From the NCBI RefSeq assembly GCF_000172175.1, contig NZ_ABJL02000008.1, positions 2,604,001 to 2,668,000 on the forward strand: a DNA stretch of 64,000 nucleotides, written 5' to 3'. Below the pieces are notes generated by a model. That model ran no database searches. It was not told the origin of the DNA and saw only the letters and a list, made by a program, of their open reading frames with translations. This DNA comes from Bacteroides intestinalis DSM 17393. GTDB lineage: Bacteria; Bacteroidota; Bacteroidia; Bacteroidales; Bacteroidaceae. Within the stretch, counting starts at the first letter, position 1. Every line of letters starts with the position of its first letter. This document shows positions 34,961-44,934 of this stretch, piece after piece. A program made the translations under genes and the position numbers.

Positions 34961-37900
34961 ATGAAAAAGCACTTAATGCTTGCGTGCCTGTACTTATTGC
35001 TCTCCATTCTTAACACCTCAGCCTCTGTAGAAGTACGTTCTACCCATATGACCACTACCGACGGGCTTGCCAATAATTCCGTCTGCTATGTATTCCAGGA
35101 CAGCAAAGGGTTTATATGGATGGGAACCCTGAACGGACTCAGCCGCTACGACGGCAATACCTTCGTCACCCTCCTGCCCGAAGGCGATACTCAATCCGGA
35201 CGCCTCTCCCTCTCCTCTAACCACGTCCGTTCCATCAGCGAAGACCGTAACGGCTTCCTGTGGCTTGAAACCTCCGGTGAATTCTTCAACTGTTACGACC
35301 TGAAGACAGAACGTTTCGTCGACTTCACCGGCCGCGGCGAATACCGCCAGCACTACGATCGTAAAGCCGAAGCTCCCAATGGAGATATATGGTTGTGGAA
35401 CAGTCGCAACGGCTGCCGACTCATCACCTACCACAATGGTGATTTTTCATCCGTTGCTTACAAGAAATCCAACGGAAACCTACCTTCGGACAGCGTGGCC
35501 TATGTCTATCCCGACCCACACGGCAACATCTGGATAGGTACTGACCACGGCGTAGCCCTCGTCAGCAGTGCACAGACTGTCATTGTCGACAACAACAATG
35601 CCTTCGCCGCACAGAGCTTCGAAAAAGATATCTTTTTTCTCTCTACCGATGGCATCATCAACCGTAAAAGCGGTAGTGCACCCACCGCAACCTCCGCCAG
35701 CCTGCCACGTGGCGAAGGCGGCATCACTCTGTATGGCACACTCCGCCTGCAAAACGAGTGGGTCATCTTCACCAACACCGGCGGCTATCTATTCGACATG
35801 AAAACTCAACGCATCAGCCGACATCCGAATCTCGACATCCGTAACGGCAATGTGCTGACGGATAATCGGGGGGACTTCTGGATCTACAACAACACCGGCC
35901 AGGTATGGTATGTCAACGCCACCACCCATGCTGTTAAAACCTTCCGTCTCTCCCCTCCCGATAAATTGAACTATGTGGACATGGAACGCTACCACATTGT
36001 ACACGACTCCCGGGGCATTATCTGGATCTCCACCTACGGCAACGGGCTCTTCGCCTACAACACTATCACAGAAGAGCTCCAGCACTTCGACTTCCAGATT
36101 GACGGCTTCAGCCACATCAGCTCCAACTATCTGCAATACATCATGGAAGACAGTTCCGGTGCTATCTGGGTCAGTTCTGAATACGCCGGTATTGCCCGTC
36201 TTACTATCCTGAACGAAGGCATCAAACGCATTTACCCTGAAGCCATCTCTCTGTCTGACCGCTCCAATACCGTCCGCATGATTACCCGCCTCAAGAACGA
36301 TGACATCTGTATCGGTACCCGTGGTGGTGGTGTCTATACCTACGACCCGCTGATCAATACACAGAAAAAAGAAGTTCATTACAACTCCAACATCTATGCC
36401 ATGGCCGAAGACCTTGACGGCACCCTGTGGATGGGTAGCCGTGGCGAAGGTCTCTGCATTGGCGGAAAATGGTATGTCAACCACTCCAACGATGCCCATT
36501 CCATTAGTAACAACCATATCTTTACCCTCTACTGTGACCGCAAAGGTCGCATGTGGATAGGCACCTTCGGCGGCGGATTGGACCTTGCCATCAAAGAGAA
36601 CAACAGATACACCTTCCGCCACTTTTTCACCAAAACTTTCGGACAACGCCGCACGCGCGCCATCATCGAAGATTCGAACGGTTGGATATGGGTAGGAAAT
36701 AGTGACGGAGTCTACGTCTTCTCCCCCGATTCCCTGCAAGCTGACCCGCAAAACTACCTGACCTATAATTACAACAACGGAAAACTGCGCAGTAACGAAA
36801 TTAAGTGCATCTACCAAGACACACAGAACCGGATATGGATTGGTTCCTCCGGTGGCGGCCTTAGTATGTGCATCCCCGGCACCGATTATCACAACCTTAC
36901 CTTCAAACATTACGGCACCAGTAACGGCCTCGTCAACGATATGGTTCAAGCCATCGCTGAAGATAAGCAAGGCAACCTATGGATTGCCACCGAATACGGT
37001 ATCTCCCGCTTCAATCCCGAAACGCAAGCTTTTGATAATTACTTCTTCTCGGCCTACACATTGGGTAACGTCTACAGCGACAATAGCTCGTGCGTCAGTA
37101 AAAACGGCAGTCTACTGTTCGGTACCAACTACGGTTTGTTGGTCATCAACCCCGAACAAATGGGAAACAATTCTGTACTCAATTCCTCAATCACCTTCAC
37201 CAACCTTCAGGTGAACGGAATATCCATGCGCCCGGGTGCCCCCGACTCCCCCCTCTCCAGCGCTATGATGTACACAGACGAAATAGAACTGAAGCACTTT
37301 CAGAGATCATTTGTAATAGACTTCACCACATTCGATTACTCAAAAACCAACAGCTACACCTACACCTATCGGTTGGAGAACTATGATAAAGAATGGAGCA
37401 AACCCTCTCCACTCAGCTTTGCATCCTATAAAAATCTACCACCGGGCAAGTACAGTCTGCACGTAAAAATCTGTAATGCCACCGGTATTTTGGGCGATCA
37501 GGAAGCTATTCTGAAGATTACCATCACTCCTCCCTTTTGGAAAACCACTTGGGCATTCCTTATCTATGCCCTCTTGCTGACAGTCATATTGTACGTCACC
37601 TACAGGCTGATACGTAATTTCAACCTCTTGCGCAACAAAATACAAGTAGAGAAACAATTGACGGAATACAAGCTCGTATTCTTTACAAACATCTCACACG
37701 AATTCCGTACTCCCTTAACCCTAATTCAAGGAGCATTGGAAAAGATACAGAGCATAGACAAAATCCCCAAGGAAATGGTCAATTCATTGAAAGTGATGAA
37801 CAAGAGCACCCAACGTATGCTCCGTCTCATCAACCAACTGTTGGAGTTCCGGAAGATGCAGAACAACAAGCTTGCTCTCTCCTTGGAAGAAACAGATGTC

Positions 37901-39271
37901 ATGGGCTTTCTTCATGAAATATTCCTGAGCTTCAAGGATACTGCGACATCCAAGAATATGGATTTCCGCTTTCAGCCTTCAGCGGCTTCCTACAAGATGT
38001 TCATCGACAAAGGGAATCTGGACAAAGTTGTCTACAATCTCCTGTCCAATGCTTTCAAGTACACCCCGAGCAACGGCAAAGTCATCCTTTCAGCTATCGT
38101 CGATGAGGACAGGAAATGCTTGGAAATCTCTGTAGCTGACACAGGAATCGGTATTGCCAAAGAAAAACGGGGAGAATTGTTCAAACGCTTCATGCAAAGT
38201 AACTTTTCAAGCAATAGTACAGGGATAGGACTACATCTGACACACGAACTGGTAAATGTCCATAAAGGGACTATCAATTATGATGAGAACCAAGGAGGAG
38301 GCTCCATCTTCACAGTCTCCCTCCCCATCGACACCAGTGCATACGAAGAAAAAGACTTTCTCATTCCTCACGACGCCTTCCTCGAAGAGAAAGCATATAA
38401 ACCGGAAAACAACGAAGAAGAAAGCACCCTGGAAGTAAATGTAACAAAGGAAAAAGAACCTTCGAACCAGTACAAATTGCTCATCATAGAGGATGACAAC
38501 GACGTACGCGAATTCTTGAAAGAAGAATTCAAACTTTATTTTGAAGTTGTTACTGAAGCAGACGGTCTTTCTGGTCTGGAACGTGCACGTACATACGATG
38601 CCGATCTCATCATCTGCGATGTACTGATGCCAGGCCTCACAGGTTTCGAAGTTACCCAGAAGCTTAAAAATGATTTCGATACTAGCCACATCCCCATCAT
38701 TTTATTGACAGCCATGAGTTCGGCAGAAAATCACCTGAAAGGCGTGGAAAGTGGAGCGGATGCATACATCACCAAGCCGTTTAGTCCCAAGCTATTACTG
38801 GCAAGAGCATTCCAGTTGATAAAGCAACGTGAAAAGTTGCGGAAGAAATTCTCGGATGATCCGGGAATGATTACGCCTGCTATCTGTACGTCAGAGAAAG
38901 ATAAACAATTTGCCGATAAGCTTCAGGCTATTCTGGAAGAACAGATTAGTAACAGTGAATTCGCCGTAGATGACCTTGCTTCAGTGATGGGGCTGGGACG
39001 TTCCACCTTCTATCGCAAAGTGCGTGGAATAACCGGTTATTCCCCCAATGAGTACATGCGCATCATCCGCATGAAAAAAGCTGCTGAACTTTTACTTGAA
39101 AATCGTTATACAGTGGCAGAGGTATCTTATAAGATAGGTATCGAAGACCCATTCTATTTCAGCAAATGCTTCAAGAAACAGTTCGGTGTATCTCCATCCG
39201 TATATTTACGTGGTAAGAATGCCCCGGAAGAAAAAGAGGTTGATGACAAAGAAGAAGATATTCCTGAATGA
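34961..39271 (+). CDS. Hybrid two-component system sensor/regulator (HTCS)
   Basis: 1436-residue inner-membrane sensor that binds an oligosaccharide in the periplasm and activates the locus. After a signal peptide (MKKHLMLACLYLLLSILNTSAS) come beta-propeller Reg_prop repeats (DSKGFIWMGTLNGLSRYDG and many like it, to about residue 745), a Y_Y_Y domain (about 780-845), one membrane segment (about 865-885), HisKA with phospho-His913 in NISHEFRTPLT, a HATPase domain (DTGIGIAKEKRGELF), a receiver domain with phospho-Asp1220 in IICDVLMPG, and a C-terminal AraC-type HTH (LASVMGLGRSTFYRKVRGITGYSPNEYMRIIRM). It is the natural candidate to bind the TTTCCATG repeats upstream of the enzyme genes. Confidence 0.96.
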   Translation: MKKHLMLACLYLLLSILNTSASVEVRSTHMTTTDGLANNSVCYVFQDSKGFIWMGTLNGLSRYDGNTFVTLLPEGDTQSGRLSLSSNHVRSISEDRNGFLWLETSGEFFNCYDLKTERFVDFTGRGEYRQHYDRKAEAPNGDIWLWNSRNGCRLITYHNGDFSSVAYKKSNGNLPSDSVAYVYPDPHGNIWIGTDHGVALVSSAQTVIVDNNNAFAAQSFEKDIFFLSTDGIINRKSGSAPTATSASLPRGEGGITLYGTLRLQNEWVIFTNTGGYLFDMKTQRISRHPNLDIRNGNVLTDNRGDFWIYNNTGQVWYVNATTHAVKTFRLSPPDKLNYVDMERYHIVHDSRGIIWISTYGNGLFAYNTITEELQHFDFQIDGFSHISSNYLQYIMEDSSGAIWVSSEYAGIARLTILNEGIKRIYPEAISLSDRSNTVRMITRLKNDDICIGTRGGGVYTYDPLINTQKKEVHYNSNIYAMAEDLDGTLWMGSRGEGLCIGGKWYVNHSNDAHSISNNHIFTLYCDRKGRMWIGTFGGGLDLAIKENNRYTFRHFFTKTFGQRRTRAIIEDSNGWIWVGNSDGVYVFSPDSLQADPQNYLTYNYNNGKLRSNEIKCIYQDTQNRIWIGSSGGGLSMCIPGTDYHNLTFKHYGTSNGLVNDMVQAIAEDKQGNLWIATEYGISRFNPETQAFDNYFFSAYTLGNVYSDNSSCVSKNGSLLFGTNYGLLVINPEQMGNNSVLNSSITFTNLQVNGISMRPGAPDSPLSSAMMYTDEIELKHFQRSFVIDFTTFDYSKTNSYTYTYRLENYDKEWSKPSPLSFASYKNLPPGKYSLHVKICNATGILGDQEAILKITITPPFWKTTWAFLIYALLLTVILYVTYRLIRNFNLLRNKIQVEKQLTEYKLVFFTNISHEFRTPLTLIQGALEKIQSIDKIPKEMVNSLKVMNKSTQRMLRLINQLLEFRKMQNNKLALSLEETDVMGFLHEIFLSFKDTATSKNMDFRFQPSAASYKMFIDKGNLDKVVYNLLSNAFKYTPSNGKVILSAIVDEDRKCLEISVADTGIGIAKEKRGELFKRFMQSNFSSNSTGIGLHLTHELVNVHKGTINYDENQGGGSIFTVSLPIDTSAYEEKDFLIPHDAFLEEKAYKPENNEEESTLEVNVTKEKEPSNQYKLLIIEDDNDVREFLKEEFKLYFEVVTEADGLSGLERARTYDADLIICDVLMPGLTGFEVTQKLKNDFDTSHIPIILLTAMSSAENHLKGVESGADAYITKPFSPKLLLARAFQLIKQREKLRKKFSDDPGMITPAICTSEKDKQFADKLQAILEEQISNSEFAVDDLASVMGLGRSTFYRKVRGITGYSPNEYMRIIRMKKAAELLLENRYTVAEVSYKIGIEDPFYFSKCFKKQFGVSPSVYLRGKNAPEEKEVDDKEEDIPE

Positions 39272-39282
39272 TAACATAACAC

Positions 39283-39319
39283 AAAAATCCCCGGAACATT
39301 AAATATCCCGGGGATTTTT
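39283..39319. terminator. Bidirectional terminator between HTCS and guaA
   Basis: AAAAATCCCCGG pairs with CCGGGGATTTTT around a short loop; T-runs on both strands. Both neighbouring genes converge here. Confidence 0.9.
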
Positions 39320-39328
39320 ATATATCGA

Positions 39329-40882
39329 TCACTCCCATTCTATCGTTGCAGGCGGTTTTGACGAAATATCATAGGTTACCCGGTTCACCCCTTTCACCTT
39401 ATTAATAATATCATTGGAAACCTTACCCAGGAATTCGTAAGGCAAATGTGCCCAATCTGCCGTCATAGCATCCGTAGAAGTCACAGCGCGCAGCGCAATA
39501 GCACGTTCATACGTACGTTCATCTCCCATCACACCTACTGATTGCACGGAGAGTAGGATAACGCCTGCCTGCCAAACCAGATGATAAAGAGAAGTTTCGC
39601 TACCATCAGCATCTTTCACTTTCCAGTCACGCAAGCCCTGAATAAAGATATCATCCGCATTTTGCAAAATAGCTACTTTTTCCGGAGTAATATCACCTAA
39701 GATGCGCACAGCTAAACCCGGTCCGGGGAAAGGATGACGAGTAATCAGATGTTCAGGCATACCCAATCCGCGACCTACACGGCGAACCTCATCTTTAAAC
39801 AACAAGCGAAGCGGCTCACAAAGTTTCAGGTGCATCTTTTCAGGCAAACCACCTACATTATGATGACTCTTAATAACCGTACCGGTAATAGAAAGAGATT
39901 CGATGCAGTCAGGATAGATCGTACCCTGTGCCAGCCATTTCACATCTTTAATCTTATGGGCCTCTTCATCGAACACTTCAATAAATCCCTTGCCTATGAT
40001 CTTACGCTTTTCCTCAGGCTCCGTTACACCTGCCAGTTCTGCAAAGAACTTAGCACTGGCATCCACACCGATAACATTCAGACCGAGACATTCATAATCG
40101 TGCAGTACATTCTTGAACTCGTTCTTACGCAGCATGCCGTGATCTACAAAGATACAAGTCAGATTCTTGCCGATAGCACGATTCAGCAATACAGCAGCTA
40201 CGGAAGAATCCACACCACCGCTCAAACCAAGAACCACTTTATCGTCCCCCAACTGCTCCTTCAATTCGGCAACCGTCGTTTCAATAAAGGAAGCAGCACT
40301 CCAGTCCTGTTTGCAACCGCAAACATCCACCACGAAATTCTTCAGCATCTGCGTGCCATCTTCGCTATGAAATACTTCCGGATGGAACTGTACGCCCCAC
40401 ACCTTTTCGTTCTCTATCTGATAAGCAGCAATCGCCACCTTATCCGTCGAAGCTATTTTTTTGAAATTGGAAGGGATAACCGTAATTGTGTCTCCGTGAC
40501 TCATCCACACCTGTGTATTTTCCTTCACGTCCTTGAACAGCACATTGTCCTTGTCAAAAGAGCTCAAATGTGCACGTCCGTATTCACGACTTCCGGCAGG
40601 TTCCACCTTGCCTCCATTGGTATAAGCGATAAATTGCGCACCGTAACAGATCCCCAGAACAGGATATTTCCCACGAATTTCACTCAAATCTGTTTTAAAC
40701 GCACTTTCATCGTATACAGAGAACGGGCTGCCCGAAAGAATAACCCCCTTTACACTTTCATCCCCCTTTGGGAACTTATTGTAAGGTAAAATTTCGCAAT
40801 ATGTATTCAATTCACGGACACGACGGGCTATAAGCTGTGTAGTCTGTGAACCAAAATCAAGAATGACAATCTTTTCTTGCAT
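39329..40882 (-). CDS. guaA: GMP synthase (glutamine-hydrolysing)
   Basis: Converts XMP to GMP in purine synthesis. N-terminal class I glutamine amidotransferase (ILDFGSQTTQLIARRVRE, nucleophile Cys in LGICYGAQ, FHPEVFHSEDG with the His/Glu pair), then the ATP pyrophosphatase domain with P-loop LGLSGGVDSSVAA and the dimerisation domain ending in SSKPPATIEWE. 517 residues, normal for the family. Core gene; marks the end of the pectin locus. Confidence 0.98.
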   Translation of the reverse strand: MQEKIVILDFGSQTTQLIARRVRELNTYCEILPYNKFPKGDESVKGVILSGSPFSVYDESAFKTDLSEIRGKYPVLGICYGAQFIAYTNGGKVEPAGSREYGRAHLSSFDKDNVLFKDVKENTQVWMSHGDTITVIPSNFKKIASTDKVAIAAYQIENEKVWGVQFHPEVFHSEDGTQMLKNFVVDVCGCKQDWSAASFIETTVAELKEQLGDDKVVLGLSGGVDSSVAAVLLNRAIGKNLTCIFVDHGMLRKNEFKNVLHDYECLGLNVIGVDASAKFFAELAGVTEPEEKRKIIGKGFIEVFDEEAHKIKDVKWLAQGTIYPDCIESLSITGTVIKSHHNVGGLPEKMHLKLCEPLRLLFKDEVRRVGRGLGMPEHLITRHPFPGPGLAVRILGDITPEKVAILQNADDIFIQGLRDWKVKDADGSETSLYHLVWQAGVILLSVQSVGVMGDERTYERAIALRAVTSTDAMTADWAHLPYEFLGKVSNDIINKVKGVNRVTYDISSKPPATIEWE

Positions 40883-40914
40883 ATAATCTGTATGGATTTA
40901 ATTAAAATGATTTG

Positions 40915-40922
40915 CAAAAGTA
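40915..40922 (-). promoter_or_regulatory. -7 box of guaA
   Basis: TACTTTTG on the minus strand, 33 bases upstream of the guaA start codon. No clear -33 TTTG. Confidence 0.45.
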
Positions 40923-41001
40923 GAAAAAAGTAAGAAAATAACGGGAATAATAGCCAGAAAATCTATATTTCATAACATAATTAATGAATTTGATAGCCAA
41001 G

Positions 41002-41089
41002 CAACTCCACATCAAGTCCGTACCAACTCCGTACCTATACACTTGGACTTGGTAGGGAGTTGGTATGGACCAGACACGGAGCTGGTATG
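41002..41089. repeat. Intergenic 22-bp-period array (copy D), forms long hairpin
   Basis: Four blocks of exactly 22 bp starting at 41002, 41024, 41046 and 41068. Words are CAACTCC/GTACC in the first two and GGAGTTGGTATG or GGAGCTGGTATG in the last two. The two halves are inverted, so CCGTACCAACTCCGTACC can pair with GGTAGGGAGTTGGTATGG (16 of 18). It lies just downstream of mscL on the minus strand. Confidence 0.6.
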
Positions 41090-41105
41090 TGACAGATTAT
41101 TCTTT

Positions 41106-41543
41106 CTATTTTTTTTCTTTCAAGATATCCCTGATTTCCGTCAGCAAGACCTCTTCTTTGCTGGGTACAGGAGGAGCAGGAGGCGCTGCAGGAGCTTCTT
41201 CTTCCTTCTTAGCCGTCAGCCTGGTCAGCAATTTGATGAACAGGAAAATAGAAAAAGCGATAATAAGAAAGTCAAACGTCACTTGCAGGAAATTTCCATA
41301 ATTCAAGGTTACGGCGGCAATCTCTTTACCGTCCACAACTTCGGCAGGTTTCATCACCCACTTCAGATCCGTAAAGTTCACACCTCCCACCAACAGGCCG
41401 AGAGGCGGCATAATAATATCTGCCACAACAGAGGATACAATTTTACCAAACGCGCCACCAATGATTACACCGACAGCCATGTCTATCACATTGCCTTTCA
41501 TGGCAAATGATTTAAAATCTTGTAAAAATGAACTTTTTCCCAT
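41106..41543 (-). CDS. mscL: Large-conductance mechanosensitive channel
   Basis: Inner-membrane channel that opens under membrane tension to release solutes during osmotic downshock. N-terminal MGKSSFLQDFKSFAMKGNV, then TM1 (VIDMAVGVIIGGAFGKIVSS), a periplasmic loop and TM2 (TFDFLIIAFSIFLFIKLL), with a charged Pro/Ala-rich C-terminal tail. I start at the second Met (MGKSS) because it gives the family N-terminus; the longer form would add three residues (41552). Confidence 0.96.
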   Translation of the reverse strand: MGKSSFLQDFKSFAMKGNVIDMAVGVIIGGAFGKIVSSVVADIIMPPLGLLVGGVNFTDLKWVMKPAEVVDGKEIAAVTLNYGNFLQVTFDFLIIAFSIFLFIKLLTRLTAKKEEEAPAAPPAPPVPSKEEVLLTEIRDILKEKK

Positions 41544-41594
41544 CACTTCCATTATTTAATTATAAAATTAAGTGCGAATATAAAAACATTTTCT

Positions 41595-41602
41595 TACTTT
41601 TG
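41595..41602 (+). promoter_or_regulatory. -7 box of gapA
   Basis: TACTTTTG, followed by CACCGC and an 80-base leader before the gapA start. The -33 element is not clear. Confidence 0.5.
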
Positions 41603-41682
41603 CACCGCATTTCAGAAATAAATGCGCAAGAGAAGAGAGATATTTGAACAAATATTATAAAACCCTTAAAAGTTTAAACAAA

Positions 41683-42693
41683 ATGATTAAAGTAGGTATT
41701 AATGGATTCGGACGTATCGGACGTTTCGTATTCCGCGCTGCAATGAAAAGAAACGATATCCAAATCGTTGGTATTAACGACCTTTGCCCGGTTGACTACT
41801 TGGCTTACATGCTGAAGTATGACACTATGCACGGTCAGTTCGACGGAACAATCGAAGCAGATGTTGAAAACAGCAAATTGATCGTTAATGGCCAGGCTAT
41901 CCGCATCACTGCAGAAAGAAACCCGGCTGACTTGAAATGGGATGCTGTAGGTGCAGAATACGTAGTTGAATCTACTGGTTTGTTCCTGAGCAAAGACAAA
42001 GCTCAAGCTCACATCGAAGCTGGTGCAAAATATGTAGTAATGTCTGCTCCTTCTAAAGATGACACCCCGATGTTCGTTTGCGGTGTAAACGAAAAAACAT
42101 ACGTGAAAGGTACTCAATTCGTATCTAACGCTTCTTGTACTACTAACTGTTTGGCTCCTATCGCTAAAGTATTGAACGACAAGTTCGGTATCTTGGATGG
42201 TTTGATGACTACAGTTCACTCTACAACTGCTACTCAGAAGACAGTTGACGGTCCTTCTATGAAAGACTGGAGAGGTGGTCGTGCTGCTTCTGGCAACATC
42301 ATCCCGTCTTCTACTGGTGCTGCTAAGGCTGTAGGTAAAGTAATCCCTGCTTTGAACGGCAAATTGACTGGTATGTCTATGCGTGTTCCGACTTTGGACG
42401 TATCTGTAGTTGACTTGACAGTTAACTTGGCTAAACCGGCTACTTACGCTGAAATCTGTGCTGCTATGAAAGAAGCTTCAGAAGGCGAATTGAAGGGTAT
42501 CCTGGGTTACACTGAAGATGCAGTAGTTTCTTCTGACTTCTTGGGTGACGCTCGTACTTCTATCTTCGATGCAAAAGCTGGTATCGCTTTGACTGATACT
42601 TTCGTAAAAGTTGTATCTTGGTATGACAACGAAATCGGTTACTCTAACAAGGTTCTTGACCTGATCGCTCACATGGCTTCAGTTAACAACTAA
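41683..42693 (+). CDS. gapA: Glyceraldehyde-3-phosphate dehydrogenase
   Basis: Glycolytic NAD-dependent dehydrogenase, 336 residues from the MIKVGINGFGRIGR start; an ATG 39 bases upstream (41644) would add an unlikely extension. Active-site Cys in NASCTTNCLAP, C-terminal WYDNEIGYSNKVLDL. Codon use is strongly biased (GGT, CGT, TTG, TCT), unlike the neighbours, as expected for one of the most highly expressed genes. Confidence 0.98.
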   Translation: MIKVGINGFGRIGRFVFRAAMKRNDIQIVGINDLCPVDYLAYMLKYDTMHGQFDGTIEADVENSKLIVNGQAIRITAERNPADLKWDAVGAEYVVESTGLFLSKDKAQAHIEAGAKYVVMSAPSKDDTPMFVCGVNEKTYVKGTQFVSNASCTTNCLAPIAKVLNDKFGILDGLMTTVHSTTATQKTVDGPSMKDWRGGRAASGNIIPSSTGAAKAVGKVIPALNGKLTGMSMRVPTLDVSVVDLTVNLAKPATYAEICAAMKEASEGELKGILGYTEDAVVSSDFLGDARTSIFDAKAGIALTDTFVKVVSWYDNEIGYSNKVLDLIAHMASVNN

Positions 42694-42718
42694 TAAGCAG
42701 AGTACAAAATAATATTTA

Positions 42719-42752
42719 AAACAGGCAATCTCTACGAGGTTGCCTGTTTTTT
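42719..42752 (+). terminator. Rho-independent terminator of gapA
   Basis: AACAGGCAA pairs with TTGCCTGTT, followed by T6. Immediately downstream of gapA. Confidence 0.92.
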
Positions 42753-42837
42753 GTTAAAATACAACGGGTTATTCATTAAATCAGCTATTTTTTTTGCACT
42801 TTTGCAGTTAGATTATTTTTACCGAACCTAAGTAAGT

Positions 42838-44934
42838 ATGATAAAATTAAAACTAACGCTAACATTACTCTGCTTTATGAATATAATACAGGCTCAAAAC
42901 CCTTTTTTTGAAAAGTATTCTACGCCTCACGGTACCATCCCGTTTGAAAAGATAAAGACCGAACATTATGAACCCGCCATTCGTGAAGGTATCAATCGTC
43001 ACAATGCGGAGATTGATGCGATCACCAATAATCCGGAAGCGGCTACATTCGCCAACACAGTAGCTGCTTACGAGAAGTCCGGCGAACTGTTGAACCAGGT
43101 CAGCACTGTATTCGGCAATCTACTGAGTGCAGAAACCAACGATGACATGCAGGAACTGGCAAAATCTATCATGCCATTGCTGAGCGAACATGGCAATAAC
43201 ATCACTCTGAATGAGAAGTTATTTGCACGCATTAAGGCAGTGTATGACCAGAAAGACCAGGCTAATCTTACTCCCGAGCAAAACAAGCTACTGGAGAAGG
43301 TATATAATAGTTTTGTTCGCAGTGGAGCCAACCTCGAAGGAGAAGCCAAAGAGCAATATCGTGCTCTGAGCAAAGAACTCAGCTTGCTAACCCTGCAATT
43401 CGGAGAAAACAACCTGAAAGAAACCAACGACTATAAACTGGTACTGACAGACCCTGCACAACTTGCCGGCTTGCCGCAAAGCGCCATTGATGCAGCCGCA
43501 GAAACTGCCAAAGAAAAAGGTGTGGAAGGATGGGTATTCACTTTACAAGCACCCAGTTATAGCCCGTTTATGACGTATGCCAGCAACCGCGATTTGCGCT
43601 GTAAGCTTTATATGGCATATAATACCAAATGTACCCATGACAATGAAACCAACAATCTGGAGATTGTAAAGAAGCTCGTTAATACCCGCCTGGCTATTGC
43701 GCAACTTTTGGGATACAACAGTTTTGCTGAATATAACCTGCAAGAGCGAATGGCAGAAAACAGCGGCAATGTATATAAACTGCTGGATCAGCTACTGGAT
43801 GCCTATACTCCCACCGCCAAGCAAGAATATGCAGAGGTAGAGGCTTTGGCACGCCAACTGGAAGGCAGTGACTTCACGGTGATGCCTTGGGACTGGTCTT
43901 ATTATTCCCATAAACTGAAAGACCAGAAATTCCAGATAGATGATGAAATGCTCCGTCCCTATTTTGAACTGAGCAAGGTAAAAGAAGGGGTATTCGGTCT
44001 GGCTACCCGCTTGTATGGCATTACGTTCAAGAAAAACAGTGATATTCCGGTATATCATAAGGATGTGGATGCATACGAGGTATTTGACAAAGACGGTAAA
44101 TTCCTATCCGTACTCTATACGGACTTCCATCCCAGAGACGGTAAACGTGCAGGCGCATGGATGACTTCTTATAAAGAACAATGGATTGACGAGGCAACCG
44201 GTGAAAACAGTCGTCCGCACATATCTATTGTGATGAACTTCACCAAGCCGACAAAAGACAAACCCGCCTTACTGACATTTGGTGAACTGGAGACATTCCT
44301 GCATGAGTTCGGGCATAGCCTGCATGGCATGTTCGCGAATTCCACTTATGAAAACCTGAGCGGTACAAATGTATATTGGGACTTTGTGGAACTTCCCTCT
44401 CAATTCATGGAGAACTTCGCTATTGAAAAAGAGTTCCTTCACACATTTGCCAGACATTATCAGACTGGAGAACTCATCCCGGACGAACTGGTACAGCGCA
44501 TTGTAGATTCTTCTAATTTCGATGCCGCTTATGCCTGCCTGCGTCAGGTTAGCTTTGGATTACTGGATATGGCATGGTACACCCGTACTGCCCCATTTGA
44601 TGGTGACGTGAAGGTTTACGAAAAAGAGGCATGGAAGAAAGCACAGATTCTTCCTGTAGTAGAAGACGCCTGTATGAGTACACAGTTCTCGCATATCTTT
44701 GCCGGAGGTTATTCTGCCGGGTATTACAGCTATAAATGGGCGGAAGTTCTGGATGCAGATGCTTTCTCACTGTTTAAACAAAAAGGAATCTTCAATCCGG
44801 AAGTAGCCGCTTCCTTCCGGGAAAACATTCTTTCCAAAGGAGGAACAGAACATCCGATGACACTATACAAACGCTTTCGCGGACAAGAACCAACTATTGA
44901 TGCATTATTAATAAGAAATGGAATAAAGAAATGA
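42838..44934 (+). CDS. dcp: M3 family peptidyl-dipeptidase Dcp
   Basis: Zinc metallopeptidase removing C-terminal dipeptides, 698 residues. The zinc site HEFGHSLHGMF sits in ELETFLHEFGH. The N-terminus MIKLKLTLTLLCFMNIIQAQ is a signal peptide, so the enzyme is periplasmic or secreted, unlike cytoplasmic E. coli Dcp. Overlaps the next gene as ATGA. Confidence 0.95.
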   Translation: MIKLKLTLTLLCFMNIIQAQNPFFEKYSTPHGTIPFEKIKTEHYEPAIREGINRHNAEIDAITNNPEAATFANTVAAYEKSGELLNQVSTVFGNLLSAETNDDMQELAKSIMPLLSEHGNNITLNEKLFARIKAVYDQKDQANLTPEQNKLLEKVYNSFVRSGANLEGEAKEQYRALSKELSLLTLQFGENNLKETNDYKLVLTDPAQLAGLPQSAIDAAAETAKEKGVEGWVFTLQAPSYSPFMTYASNRDLRCKLYMAYNTKCTHDNETNNLEIVKKLVNTRLAIAQLLGYNSFAEYNLQERMAENSGNVYKLLDQLLDAYTPTAKQEYAEVEALARQLEGSDFTVMPWDWSYYSHKLKDQKFQIDDEMLRPYFELSKVKEGVFGLATRLYGITFKKNSDIPVYHKDVDAYEVFDKDGKFLSVLYTDFHPRDGKRAGAWMTSYKEQWIDEATGENSRPHISIVMNFTKPTKDKPALLTFGELETFLHEFGHSLHGMFANSTYENLSGTNVYWDFVELPSQFMENFAIEKEFLHTFARHYQTGELIPDELVQRIVDSSNFDAAYACLRQVSFGLLDMAWYTRTAPFDGDVKVYEKEAWKKAQILPVVEDACMSTQFSHIFAGGYSAGYYSYKWAEVLDADAFSLFKQKGIFNPEVAASFRENILSKGGTEHPMTLYKRFRGQEPTIDALLIRNGIKK

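Noticed and set aside
35018..36970. Long minus-strand open frames inside the HTCS gene
   Set aside because: Shadow frames of a clear HTCS coding sequence with conserved domains; no start signals or domains on the other strand.
39734..40789. 351-codon plus-strand frame opposite guaA
   Set aside because: guaA is certain from its motifs; the opposite frame has no recognisable domain.
41644..41682. 13-residue N-terminal extension of GapA
   Set aside because: The family starts at MIKVGINGFGRIGR, and the extension matches no known GapA N-terminus.
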